A stretch of DNA of 37,630 nt from Maribellus maritimus (GTDB taxonomy: Bacteria; Bacteroidota; Bacteroidia; Bacteroidales; Prolixibacteraceae). The notes under the pieces are model-generated. The model was given only the letters and a program-made list of their open reading frames with translations. It was not told the origin of the DNA and did no database searches. Below, piece after piece: positions 24,793 through 34,500 of this stretch. The translations under genes were made by a program, and so were the position numbers. The DNA lies in the NCBI RefSeq assembly GCF_022267315.1, contig NZ_JAIKLE010000049.1:1-37630 (forward strand). The letters are read 5' to 3'. Each line of letters opens with the position of its first letter. Within the stretch, counting starts at the first letter, position 1.

Positions 24793-25491
24793 TTAAAATG
24801 TATATTTTACTGCCAGTGTCGGCTTCACAGCAAATTCATCACCAACGAAGTTATTGCTAAGTTCGATTTCAGTACCAAACGAGAAATTTTTACATGGGTT
24901 ATACCACAGTTGAGGTTCGGTTAAGAAACGGAAATCGGTATCAGCTTCACCGTTAAATGTCCAGTCCATTCCTTCTTTCCAGAAATCCGCAAAACCGGTG
25001 AAAGTTAATTTACCTTGTGCCATTTGTACGGTCCACACAGCTGTTAACTGAAAAGCTGCATCTTCTTTATCCTTGATGTGCTTATAGTTGGCCTGCAAGG
25101 TTAAAATTTTTGAAAAATCAGCCGAAGCCCAGGTACGTTCCACACCTGCCAACCAGCAGTTTTCAATAGGAATCCAAACTCCACCGCCAACACTCATTGT
25201 TCCGCCATTGTATTCAACACGTGGCATAAATTTTTGAGTTTCGCTCCACTTAAAAGCACGTGCAATTTCCCAGTAGCCCAGGGAAATACCATTGTCAATA
25301 CCACTCTGCTCCGAACCGTAATCCATGTCAACAAAAAAGAATGTTGATCCATACTTATCGGGACGAAACATTTCAACTGTTGAAGTCAACATTTTACGGC
25401 CTTCGCCGAAATCGTAATGTAATTGTAGGTTTTGAGCTTTTACTGCGACTATCAGTCCAATAAATGCAACGGTAAAAATTAGTTTTTTCAT
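24793..25491 (-). CDS. DUF5020-family outer-membrane protein, Tsx-like
   Basis: A 232-residue secreted protein with signal peptide MKKLIFTVAFIGLIVAVKAQ. I start at ATG 25491; the longer frame (25539) runs through the predicted promoter. The mature part has alternating strands rich in aromatic residues (LQLHYDFGEGR, STFFFVDMDYG, LQANYKHIKDKEDAAFQLTAVW) and ends in the outer-membrane signal TLAVKYTF. I place it in DUF5020, related to Tsx-type nucleoside channels, from overall pattern; this is recall, not a search. It is first in the operon with the purine permease, 11 bases apart. The likely role is passage of nucleosides or bases across the outer membrane. Confidence 0.8.
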   Translation of the reverse strand: MKKLIFTVAFIGLIVAVKAQNLQLHYDFGEGRKMLTSTVEMFRPDKYGSTFFFVDMDYGSEQSGIDNGISLGYWEIARAFKWSETQKFMPRVEYNGGTMSVGGGVWIPIENCWLAGVERTWASADFSKILTLQANYKHIKDKEDAAFQLTAVWTVQMAQGKLTFTGFADFWKEGMDWTFNGEADTDFRFLTEPQLWYNPCKNFSFGTEIELSNNFVGDEFAVKPTLAVKYTF

Positions 25492-25517
25492 TCTTTTTGA
25501 TAAATAGATTTGCCTCG

Positions 25518-25547
25518 CAAAAATATACAATTTGCCCAACTGGCAAA
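25518..25547 (-). promoter_or_regulatory. Promoter of the DUF5020/purine permease operon
   Basis: On the minus strand, TTTG (25547-25544), an 18-base spacer and TATTTTTG (25525-25518) match the Bacteroidota TTTG/TAnnTTTG promoter, one base short of the common spacing. The start codon at 25491 follows 26 bases later. This is the best promoter match in the window. Confidence 0.55.
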
Positions 25548-25621
25548 ACCATAAAATTATCTTTCCTCTTTTTTAAATTCAGTCTAATTCATTAAATTAC
25601 ATTCGTTTTAAACCAACTACC

Positions 25622-26521
25622 ATGAAAAATATCAACAGGAGAAGTTTTATTCAGACCGGAGCCAAAGGAGTTGCGGGAGCAGTTGCCGTGTCGGGCGGGT
25701 TAGCAAATCTAAGTTTTTTGCCGGCGGGAAATGCAACCATTGATGAAGTTGATTTGGGAAAAACAGGATTAAAAGTACCCCGGTTGGCATTTGGAACCGG
25801 TTCATTTGGATGGAAAAAAACTTCAAATCAAAAAAAATTGGGTGAAGATGCATTTGTCACTTTAGCCAAACATGGATACGATAGAGGTGTAAGGTTTTTT
25901 GAAACTGCAGACATGTATGGCACGCATGAATTTGTTGGCAAAGCCTTAAAAAAAGTACCGCGCGAGAACGTAACTGTTCTTTCAAAAATAATGGTTTACC
26001 AGCATCAAGACTGGTACACTCCTGAGCCGTTTCAGAAAAGTATTGACCGATTCAGAAAAGAACTCGATACCGATTATATTGACATCTTGCTGTTACATTG
26101 TATGGTAAACAGCGAGTGGCCTGACGAATACAAACGTTACATGGACGATTTCTCTGAAGCAAAAGAAAAAGGAATCGTCAAACGGATTGGGTTATCGTGT
26201 CACGATTACGGGGCATTAAAAGTTGCGGCAGAAAGTGATTGGGCCGATGTTGTGCAAGCTAGAATCAATCACAACGGTGCCCGAATGGACGGAACTCCCG
26301 TGGAAATTATGAAAATTTTGAATACTGCTCAGAATAATGGCAAAGGTGTAGTTGGAATGAAAATATTTGGGTGTGGAGAATTGGTTGAAGAAGCCGAACG
26401 CGAGAAGTCGCTAAAATACGTACTAAAAAGCAACAGTGTAGATTGTATGACCATCGGTTTTGAAAGCATAGAACAAATGGACGATACAATCGAACGCATT
26501 TCAAGAATAGTACATTCATAA
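25622..26521 (+). CDS. Tat-exported aldo/keto reductase (second copy type)
   Basis: A 299-residue AKR-superfamily oxidoreductase. The N-terminus MKNINRRSFIQTGAKG is a twin-arginine signal (Arg6-Arg7) followed by an Ala/Gly-rich hydrophobic run, so it is probably periplasmic. Catalytic positions are Tyr99 (ADMYG), Lys122 (VLSKIM) and His159 (LLLHC). The residue five before Tyr99, normally Asp in this fold, is Glu94 (FFETADMYG). The substrate is unknown. It differs clearly from the reductase at 2031-2981 in length and motifs, so the two are not a recent duplication. The gene stands alone; an inverted repeat 15 bases after the stop may end transcription in both directions. Confidence 0.88.
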   Translation: MKNINRRSFIQTGAKGVAGAVAVSGGLANLSFLPAGNATIDEVDLGKTGLKVPRLAFGTGSFGWKKTSNQKKLGEDAFVTLAKHGYDRGVRFFETADMYGTHEFVGKALKKVPRENVTVLSKIMVYQHQDWYTPEPFQKSIDRFRKELDTDYIDILLLHCMVNSEWPDEYKRYMDDFSEAKEKGIVKRIGLSCHDYGALKVAAESDWADVVQARINHNGARMDGTPVEIMKILNTAQNNGKGVVGMKIFGCGELVEEAEREKSLKYVLKSNSVDCMTIGFESIEQMDDTIERISRIVHS

Positions 26522-26536
26522 TATTACAAATAAAAA

Positions 26537-26557
26537 CCCCGGTCAGGACGACCAGGG
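26537..26557. terminator. Candidate terminator between convergent AKR and DUF2461 genes
   Basis: CCCCGGTC and GACCAGGG pair over eight positions with one mismatch around a 5-base loop. The A run before it becomes a T run on the minus strand, so it suits the DUF2461 transcript better, though that gene ends about 100 bases away. Confidence 0.4.
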
Positions 26558-26659
26558 CAATATTGTTTTCGAAATAGGGAAGATAATAACAAAAACAAGG
26601 GTCTTATATATTTAAATTCCCCGACAGCCTAAAAAGTAACCCAAAACAGAAACTTTTTT

Positions 26660-27319
26660 TTAAACACTTTTATCAACAGCCCTGTTTAAAAAACTATTAA
26701 ATGGATATAAAACCCTAAAAGACTGCACTATATTTTCAACAAAAGAATCACTCAATAATAATTTCGTGTCAAAATTTGTTGAAAAGACATAGGATTTATA
26801 TTTCAAAAGCTCAATGTATTTATGATCTTTGGGAAAACCTTTAGGAGCAGTTTTTAATTTGTGGTCATACATTTCAGGGTAAAATTTTTTAAATTCCTTA
26901 TTCTCAACAATATCCAAAAATTCCTGCGCATTCACTGCAATGTAATTCCGGATTGCCCGCAACGATTCGGCCTGAGGCATATATACCCCACCGCCAACAA
27001 AACTACCTTTAGGTTCAATGTGAAAATAATAACCAGGCCAATCTCCTTTACGCCCGCCTTTTGAGATAAAACTGCCAAAGTTGGTTTTGTAAGGTCTTTT
27101 ATCAGTTGAAAAACGAACATCGCGAAAAATTCTGAACATACAATCTTTCGGGCTCAGCATAGGTATTTCCGGGTCAAATTTTCGTATCTCGTTGATTAAA
27201 ACTTCGGTCATAAAAAGCATCTTATCGCGGCTTTCCTCATAACTTCCACGATTTTCATTAAACCACTCACGATTATTATTCCTGGACAGATCTTCAAGAA
27301 AGTTTAGAATTTTTTTCAT
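26660..27319 (-). CDS. DUF2461-family protein
   Basis: A 219-residue cytoplasmic protein of the DUF2461 (TIGR02453) family, whose biochemical role is not established. Diagnostic segments are the N-terminal NNNREWFNENRGSYEESR, then FRIFRDVRFSTDKRPYKTNFG, then GYYFHIEPKGSFVGGGVYMP and the later TAPKGFPKDHKYIELLKYKSY. Length is normal and there is no signal peptide or membrane helix. The start MKKILNFLEDL is the first in frame. It is convergent with the Tat aldo/keto reductase and divergent from ispD, with 161 bases to that gene, so it is transcribed alone. Confidence 0.88.
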   Translation of the reverse strand: MKKILNFLEDLSRNNNREWFNENRGSYEESRDKMLFMTEVLINEIRKFDPEIPMLSPKDCMFRIFRDVRFSTDKRPYKTNFGSFISKGGRKGDWPGYYFHIEPKGSFVGGGVYMPQAESLRAIRNYIAVNAQEFLDIVENKEFKKFYPEMYDHKLKTAPKGFPKDHKYIELLKYKSYVFSTNFDTKLLLSDSFVENIVQSFRVLYPFNSFLNRAVDKSV

Positions 27320-27480
27320 TGGTAAATTGAATTTGAATTACTTTTACAACAAACATCTTGTTTGATTGATTAGTAAACTTAAAAAATAACAATCAAATTT
27401 TGAACATTACAAAAATTATATTTGCTCGGTCCTTTATAAACACTGAGAATTAGATTGTATTCAAATATAAAATCAGAAAA

Positions 27481-28155
27481 ATGAAAAAGGTTGCCTTAAT
27501 TGTGGCAGGAGGAAGTGGAAAAAGAATGAACAGCAATGTTCCCAAACAATTTGAAATACTGCAGGGTAAACCCGTACTAATACATACTTTTCAGGCCTTT
27601 TTAACATATAACCCAAATATGAATTTTGTGCTTGTGTTACCCAAAATCCAGTTCAGCCATTGGGAAACACTATGCCAAAAACACAACTTTAACTTAAAAC
27701 ATGAACTTGCAGCAGGTGGTGAAACCCGCTTTCATTCGGTACAAAACGGGCTCAAACTGATTTCCGATGATTCTATTGTTTTTATTCACGATGGCGTGCG
27801 TCCTCTGGTTTCGTCTGTAACCATTGAAAACTGCTACCAAACAGCTTTGCAACAAGGAAACGCATTACCTGTAATTCCGGTTGCCGAATCGGTAAGAAAA
27901 GTTGAAAATGACCAAAACATGGCCGTTAACCGCTCAAAATACTTTCTGGTACAAACACCGCAAACCTTTCAGGCCGAAAAAATTAAAACAGCATATAAAG
28001 AATCAAAAACCATCAATTTTACAGATGATTCATCGGTTCTGGAGAGTGCAGGTGAGAAAATACATCTGGTGGAAGGTAACCGCGAAAATATAAAAATTAC
28101 CTACCCGCAGGATTTAATCATCGCCAACGCACTTTTAAAAATTCGAAACCAATAA
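27481..28155 (+). CDS. ispD: 2-C-methyl-D-erythritol 4-phosphate cytidylyltransferase
   Basis: The third enzyme of the MEP isoprenoid pathway, joining CTP and MEP to give CDP-methylerythritol in the cytoplasm. The 224-residue protein opens with VALIVAGGSGKRMNSNVPKQF, the nucleotide-binding loop with the family Gly-rich motif, Arg and Lys. FIHDGVRPLVS and QTPQTFQAEKIKTAY are further signatures, and the TDDSSVLESAG and NIKITYPQDL segments complete the active site. It is not fused to ispF. It lies alone between DUF2461 and the efflux operon, outside any other isoprenoid gene. An open antisense frame overlaps its last 21 bases. Confidence 0.95.
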   Translation: MKKVALIVAGGSGKRMNSNVPKQFEILQGKPVLIHTFQAFLTYNPNMNFVLVLPKIQFSHWETLCQKHNFNLKHELAAGGETRFHSVQNGLKLISDDSIVFIHDGVRPLVSSVTIENCYQTALQQGNALPVIPVAESVRKVENDQNMAVNRSKYFLVQTPQTFQAEKIKTAYKESKTINFTDDSSVLESAGEKIHLVEGNRENIKITYPQDLIIANALLKIRNQ

Positions 28156-28296
28156 ATCGGACTGTATTCTAAAAACTTCGCTTTCCGTAACAAAAAAATC
28201 GCTGTTGGTTACCTCTATTTCGCCATTTACCGATTCAAACTGTGAAAACTTTTTTTGTACTCCTAGTTTTGAGCTGAAAACAATGTTCAGGCTATT
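28135..28296 (-). pseudogene. Possible gene remnant antisense to the ispD 3' end
   Basis: On the minus strand 53 codons are open from just after a TGA (28299-28297) to a stop at 28137-28135, without any ATG. The translation has a protein-like mix of residues (FESVNGEIEVTNSDFFVTE then SEVFRIQSDLLVSNF), with strand-like alternation. It could be the 3' end of a decayed gene. Alternatively it is chance. I recognise no family. The 28156-28389 gap holds nothing else that I can support. Confidence 0.22.
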
Positions 28297-28389
28297 TCAA
28301 CATTTCAGTTGTCAAATTGTTAAAAATACAAACTATATAAACGAAATGTACTAAAAAAGTTTCCTGAGTTTATATTGATTTATAAAGCC

Positions 28390-29016
28390 ATGGAAGAAAA
28401 AAAACTACACATATTAAAAAACGTCGGAAATCTCTACTTAAAATTTGGAATCAGGGGCGTAACAATGGATGATGTTGCCACCGAATTTGGAATTTCAAAA
28501 AAAACACTTTACCAATATTTTAAAGACAAGGAAGACTTCGTTGGCCAGGTTATCGATTACTATCTCAAGAATCCGGTTTTTAAACTCAACAGCGAAGACT
28601 CCGGGAATTCAATCGACCGCTATTTTGCACTCAGAAGACATGTGGCCAAAATGATCAAACATTTTAACAATAATCTTGAATATGAACTCAAAAAAACATA
28701 TCCCGAGCTATATAAAAAGGTTCACAAGTTTAAACGGGAACGTGTATATAACGATACCGTAAAAATACTCCAGGATGGTATTGACGACGGTTTTTTCCGG
28801 TCTGAAATTGACACAGATATTGTTGCAAAGCTACAGGTAGGAAGAATCCTTTGCACATTGAATCCGGAAAATCAGTTTTTCACCGACGAAGAAGTCTCAA
28901 CTCTGGAACTTTTTGACAAAATGATGGACTATCACATTCATGCCATTTGTACCGATAAAGGAATAAAATACTACAGAAAACAATTAAACAAAACAAAGAA
29001 TGAAGAAAACAACTAA
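28390..29016 (+). CDS. TetR/AcrR-family regulator of the efflux operon
   Basis: A 208-residue repressor-type protein. The N-terminal DNA-binding domain is clear: LYLKFGIRGVTMDDVATEFG followed by the recognition helix ISKKTLYQYFKDKEDFV (residues 35-51). The C-terminal helices form the ligand and dimer domain and carry no recognised ligand signature. I use the ATG at 28390 because the longer frame starts with TTG. Its last 17 bases overlap the start of the TolC-type gene, so regulator and pump are co-transcribed and translation is probably coupled. By family precedent it controls this operon. I searched the 90 bases upstream for a good operator palindrome and found none. Confidence 0.92.
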   Translation: MEEKKLHILKNVGNLYLKFGIRGVTMDDVATEFGISKKTLYQYFKDKEDFVGQVIDYYLKNPVFKLNSEDSGNSIDRYFALRRHVAKMIKHFNNNLEYELKKTYPELYKKVHKFKRERVYNDTVKILQDGIDDGFFRSEIDTDIVAKLQVGRILCTLNPENQFFTDEEVSTLELFDKMMDYHIHAICTDKGIKYYRKQLNKTKNEENN

Positions 29017-30382
29017 ATTATTACTCAAACTATTTGCATTTCTTCTGGTTTCCTCTTCACTCGCGGCCCAAACTCAACAGGGCTCGTTTTCGTTGGAAGA
29101 AGCCCAGCAATATGCAATGGAGAACTCGTATGTTTTGCACAATACGCGGCAAGACATCACAAAAGCCCAAAAGGAGGTTTGGAAAACCATTACAACTGGG
29201 TTGCCACAGGTTTCCGGGAATTTTGATTATACAAAAAATATTGAAACCCCAAAACAACCGCTTCCCGTATCTTTTATCCCAAGAGAATTATGGCCCGAAG
29301 TAGGGATTCCGGAAGATACACCACCCGACGGAACATATCCAATCTCATTTTCACCGAAGTATAACTCCAATTTTGGAGTTTCGGTCTCTCAGCTGTTATT
29401 CGATGGTTCATATATTGTGGCGGTAGGATCTTCACAAATCTATCTCGACCTTGCAAAACAGGCCCATGAAAAAACCGAGATTGATATTCGCGATGCGGTT
29501 GCCCAGGCCTACTATATGGTTTTAATTGGTTTGGAGAACAAAAAGGTGATGGAAGAGAACCTGGAAAACACAAAAAAACTGTACACCGAAACAAAAGCAT
29601 ACTATGATAATGGTTTTCGTGAAGAGCAGGATGTTGACCAAATGCAACTGATGGTTAAAAATGCCGAGAACGAAATTTTGAAGGCTGACCGTGAAATTAC
29701 CGTTGCCAAAGTAGTTTTAAAATATACCATGGGGTACGACATGGAACAGGAAGTTGAACTTACTGATGACGTAAAAACATTTCTTGCTCCTATTCTTGCT
29801 GGCCGCAACAATAATGGTTTTGATATTTCCGGCCACGTAGATTACAAACTGGCAAACACAAATTACCAGGTGTCAGAAAAACTGTTGAAACTTGAAAGAG
29901 CAGCTTACTTGCCAACATTAAGTGCCTTTTACAGTTATTCTAAAACAGTTTTCGGGAACAATGCAAATGTCTTTAGTTCCGACGTTTCATGGTTTCCGTC
30001 TTCATTGATTGGATTTCAACTTTCAGTTCCGATTTTCAATTCGGGGCAAAAAATGTTCAGAGTTCAGCAGGCAAAAATTGATTTGGACAAAGCAGCGACC
30101 GATCGCCAGTTGGCTGAAATGACTCTTCAAAAGGATTATTTAACTGCCAAAGCCGACATGGAATCAGCAGTGGAGAAACTGGAAAACGATATTGAAAACC
30201 GCGATTTGGCAGAAAAAATTTTGGACAAATCAAAAATAAAGTTCAATAATGGAATTACAAGCAGCACCGAATTGTCGCAGATAGAAACACAATACATTCA
30301 ATCACATGGCGCATACATCGGTTCCACTCTGCAAGTACTTCAGGCCGACCTGAAATTGAAAAAAGCAATCGGAGAACTATAA
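29000..30382 (+). CDS. TolC-family outer-membrane efflux protein
   Basis: A 460-residue outer-membrane channel of a tripartite pump. The signal peptide ends LVSSSLAAQ. FSLEEAQQYAMENSYVL is the typical first helix of the outer-membrane efflux protein repeat. Two such repeats with long alpha-helical hairpins follow, split near residue 270; an example of the barrel strands is NFGVSVSQLLFDG. A second FQLSVPIFNSGQKMFRV element marks the second repeat. The start overlaps the tetR stop by 17 bases. The adaptor gene follows 33 bases downstream. Together with it and the RND protein it should form a continuous export path across both membranes. Confidence 0.93.
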   Translation: MKKTTKLLLKLFAFLLVSSSLAAQTQQGSFSLEEAQQYAMENSYVLHNTRQDITKAQKEVWKTITTGLPQVSGNFDYTKNIETPKQPLPVSFIPRELWPEVGIPEDTPPDGTYPISFSPKYNSNFGVSVSQLLFDGSYIVAVGSSQIYLDLAKQAHEKTEIDIRDAVAQAYYMVLIGLENKKVMEENLENTKKLYTETKAYYDNGFREEQDVDQMQLMVKNAENEILKADREITVAKVVLKYTMGYDMEQEVELTDDVKTFLAPILAGRNNNGFDISGHVDYKLANTNYQVSEKLLKLERAAYLPTLSAFYSYSKTVFGNNANVFSSDVSWFPSSLIGFQLSVPIFNSGQKMFRVQQAKIDLDKAATDRQLAEMTLQKDYLTAKADMESAVEKLENDIENRDLAEKILDKSKIKFNNGITSSTELSQIETQYIQSHGAYIGSTLQVLQADLKLKKAIGEL

Positions 30383-30415
30383 CAAAACAAATCAGAAACA
30401 AAAAAAACAACAATA

Positions 30416-31531
30416 ATGAAAAAGATAGTAATAAGTTTATTTGCAGTAGCACTACTGGCATCATGCAGCAGCACTACTGATGATGTTGAAGCAAAACGTC
30501 AGGAACTGCAAAAATACAAGCAACAGCAGCACGAGCTGTCTCAAAAAATTGAAGTGCTTGAAAAAGAACTCGCTTCGGCTGAAGAAGAGGAAGTGATAAA
30601 AGTTGAGGTAGCTGAACTTACACAAAGAGAATTTGAACATTTTATTGAAGTTAACGGAAATGTTGAAGCGGAATACAATATAAATGTCAGCCCAGAATCA
30701 GTGGGCGTAATAGAAGCTGTTTATGTAAAAGAAGGCCAACATGTTTCAAAAGGAGAATTACTTGCTAAACTAAAAACGGAAACACTTCAGCGCTCAATCG
30801 ATCAACTGAATGTGCAGCTTGATTTGGCTACTACCAATTACAAGCGCCAAAAAAATCTTTGGGACCAGAATATTGGCTCCGAAATGCAGTATTTGCAGGC
30901 AAAAACAAATATGGAAAGTTTGCAAAAACAGATTGAGGGACTTGAATCGCAGATTGAAATGTCGGAAGTAAAATCGCCGGTTGACGGAGTAGTTGACGAG
31001 GTATTCCAGGAAAAAGGTGATATTGGAAGTCCGCAGGCGCCATTTGCAAAAGTAGTTAACATCAACAATGTAAAAATCTATGCCGATATCTCTGAAGCAT
31101 ACCTCACCAAAGTAAAAACCGGTGATAAGGTAAAAGTATTTTTCCCTGCAATCAACAAGGAAATTGAAACGCCAATCAGGCAAATCGGAAACGTTATAGA
31201 TCCGAACAGCCGCACTTTCCGGTTACGTTTGGATGTAAACAATTCAAACAAACAAATAAAGCCGAATCTTCGAGCCGTAATTAAAATTCGTGATTATGTT
31301 GCCGAAAACGCCATTGTTGTACCCACGCTTTTTGTAAAAGAAGATTTCAGCGGCGAATATACCTACATCGCTGAGAACAGCGCTGGAAAAGACATCGCAA
31401 AAAAGGTGTATGTAAGTACCGGTGTAACCAATAATAATATGACTGAGGTAGTTTCAGGCCTGGAACCCGGAATGAAAATCATATCCGAAGGTTACAATCA
31501 AATTATGGATGGTTCGGTAATCAAATACTAA
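30416..31531 (+). CDS. RND efflux periplasmic adaptor (membrane fusion protein), lipoprotein
   Basis: A 371-residue periplasmic adaptor linking the RND pump to the TolC-type channel. The signal peptide ends at a lipobox (LLASC, Cys17). A coiled-coil stretch near residues 24-60 is unusual in lying before the lipoyl domain. The lipoyl domain (SPESVGVIEAVYVKEGQHVSKGELLAKL) is split by an alpha-hairpin (about 120-180) and completed by SEVKSPVDGVVDEVFQEKGD. Beta-barrel and membrane-proximal domains follow. The gene begins 33 bases after the tolC stop and ends 31 bases before the RND start, so all are one transcript. Confidence 0.93.
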   Translation: MKKIVISLFAVALLASCSSTTDDVEAKRQELQKYKQQQHELSQKIEVLEKELASAEEEEVIKVEVAELTQREFEHFIEVNGNVEAEYNINVSPESVGVIEAVYVKEGQHVSKGELLAKLKTETLQRSIDQLNVQLDLATTNYKRQKNLWDQNIGSEMQYLQAKTNMESLQKQIEGLESQIEMSEVKSPVDGVVDEVFQEKGDIGSPQAPFAKVVNINNVKIYADISEAYLTKVKTGDKVKVFFPAINKEIETPIRQIGNVIDPNSRTFRLRLDVNNSNKQIKPNLRAVIKIRDYVAENAIVVPTLFVKEDFSGEYTYIAENSAGKDIAKKVYVSTGVTNNNMTEVVSGLEPGMKIISEGYNQIMDGSVIKY

Positions 31532-31562
31532 ACCAAATTAAAAACCATTAACATTTTTTCAA

Positions 31563-34500
31563 ATGGTTAAGGAAAAAGAATCAAACATTCAAAATATTCA
31601 GCGCAAGTTTAAACCAACCTATCTTGCCCTGAAAAATAAAACTACAGTATACATTTTTACAGCACTTCTCGTATTTTTTGGAATGTTTTCATACAACCAA
31701 ATGCCGCGTGAAGCAATGCCCGAAATTGTAGTTCCCTATATTTTTGTTCAAACAATCTACCCGGGAAACTCACCCGAAGACATTGAAAACCTGATTACCA
31801 GGCCTATTGAGCAGGAACTGAAAGGGATGAAAGGAATCAAAGACGTTACATCTGCATCGTACCAGGATGTTAGTACTATTTTTATCGAATTCAATACCGA
31901 TGTTACTATAAAACAGGCATTACAGGATACCAAAGATCGTGTCGACAAATCAAAATCGGAATTGCCAGATGATCTGGACTCCGATCCGCTTGTCACAGAT
32001 TTTGATCTCTCGGAGTTTCCAATTATGAACGTGAATATCTCCGGTGATTTTAGTATGCGGGATCTAAAAAAATATGCTGAAGTTCTGCAGGACGAATTTG
32101 AAAGCTTTAAGGAAATATCGGAAGTAAATATCCGCGGGATTGAGGAAAGAGAAATCCAAATTAACGTAGATCCCTACAAGCTGGATGCCGTTGGTTTATC
32201 ATTCAACGATATTGCACTTGCAATACAATTTGAAAACATAACAGTAGGAGCCGGTGAGTTTACTGCCGACCAAACCCGACGCATCATCCGGACAGAAGGG
32301 GATTATAAGAATGTTGAGCAGATAGCAAATACAATTATTAAGGTAAACTCAGGTAAACCTGTTTACGTCCGCGACATTGCTACCGTGGTTGATGGTTACA
32401 AGGAACGTTCGACAATTGCCCGCTTAAATGATAAACCGGTAGTTACACTTTCGGTAACAAAAAAATCAGGAGAAAATATTCTTGATGCTTCTGAAAAAGT
32501 ACTCGCTTCCATCGACGAACAAAAGGAAATGGGTTACATTCCCAAAAACCTTGATGTTGTTGTTACCGACGAGTTAACAACCTATATTGAAGATACCATC
32601 TCGAACCTTGAAAACAGCATTATCCTGGGGATGATATTGGTTACATTTATTCTCTTCCTTTTCCTTGGATTCAGAAATGCTCTATTTTCCGGGTTGGCAA
32701 TTCCACTCTCGATGTTTTTGTCGTTTGTTATTTTACAGCAGACCGGAATTACGCTCAACTCAATGGTTTTGTATTCACTAATTCTTGCCCTTGGGATGCT
32801 TGTTGACAACGCCATTGTTGTGGTTGAAAACGTGTACCGCCTGCATACGATTGGTTATTCCAAAATGGCAGCAACCAAAAAGGGAGTCAGCGAAATCGCC
32901 TTCCCGATTATTTCATCTACAATGACAACTCTTGCTGCATTCTTTCCTTTACTTATGTGGGAAGGAGTTGTTGGTGAATTTATGAGTATTTTGCCCAAAA
33001 CGCTGATTGTGGTGTTGGCTTCATCGCTTTTTGTTGCATTGATACTAAACCCGCCATTTATCGCCAATTTTATAAAAATTGATGATATAAGCAGAAAAGC
33101 CAATGTAAAACGCGGATTAAAAAATGCCGGTATTCTAACGATAATTGCAATACCATTTTATTTGGCAAAAATTTACTTATTGGGAAATATCCTCATCACT
33201 ATTGCCGCACTTACGGCTTTAAATATCGTGGCATTCCGCCCTCTTGCACGCTGGTTTCAGAAGAAATTTCTGGTATGGCTGGAAAATATTTACACCCGCC
33301 AATTGCGACATGCACTAACAGGCTACTGGCCTTTGGTTTATTTTGGCGGTACCATTATTCTTCTTATTTTTTCGATGGGATTTTATTTTGGAAGTCAGCC
33401 ACGAGTTGTATTCTTCCCTGACACCGACCCACAAACCGTTTATGTAACCATGGAACTTCCAATTGGAACGTCGATTGATAAAACAGACGAAGTTTCCAGA
33501 GAAGTTGAAGATATTGTAAAAGAAACCCTGAAACCGGTGGAACATATTGTAAAATCGGTTACTACAAATGTTGGTGTTGGCAAGGGCGGAATGTTTGAAA
33601 ATGAATCAAGTCCAAACAAATCGCTGACATCCATTTCGTTTGTTGAATATAAACTACGCGAAGGACTAAGTACCAGTAAAATCATGCAGGAAATTTCCAA
33701 AAACCTGGATGGGTTTGTAGGTGCCCGCATTTATGTTGAAAAAGAAGAAGAAGGTCCACCAACAGGAAGCCCAATAAACATTGATGTTTCGGGAGATGAA
33801 TTTGACGAACTTATTCGAATAACCGACGACTTTGTCAACATGATTGAAGATGACGATATCCCGGGAATTGACGAGTTAAAACTTAATATCAACGTTAACC
33901 AGCCCGAAATGCTGATAAAAGTTGACCGCGAAAAAGCTCGTTTGTATGAAGTTTCAACACAGGAAATCGGGATGGCCTTTCGTAACGCTTTGTATGGATA
34001 TGAAGCAAGCAAGTTTAAAGATGGTGAAGATGAATACGATATCTTTATTCGCTTTGAGGAACAATACCGGAATGATGTTTCAACATTAATGAATCAGAAA
34101 ATACAAGTAAACGATCATAGTATTCCAATTTCTGCTGTTGCTGATTTCGAGTACTCAACCACCTATGACAAAATCAGCCGGATTGACAATAAACGCGTTA
34201 TTACAATTTCATCTGGTGTTGTTGAAGGGTTTAATGCAAATGAAATCAACGAGCGTATAAGACAGGTTTTACAGGATTACGACATGCCTAACGGTTACAG
34301 TTATGAGTTTACCGGGGAACAACAGGAACAGGCAGAGAGTATGGAATTCCTCGAATTTGCATTACTAATTGCAGTGGCTTTGATCATGATTATCATGGTA
34401 ACACAATTCAATTCCTTTATTAGACCGGCAATTATAATTGCTACCGTAATTTTTAGCACGATTGGGGTTTTCCTTGGGCTCGGAATTTTCAAAATGGAAT

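Noticed and set aside
28343..28366. Possible TetR operator with TACA/TGTA ends
   Set aside because: Only about half of the 12 symmetrical positions pair, no better than chance in this AT-rich spacer.
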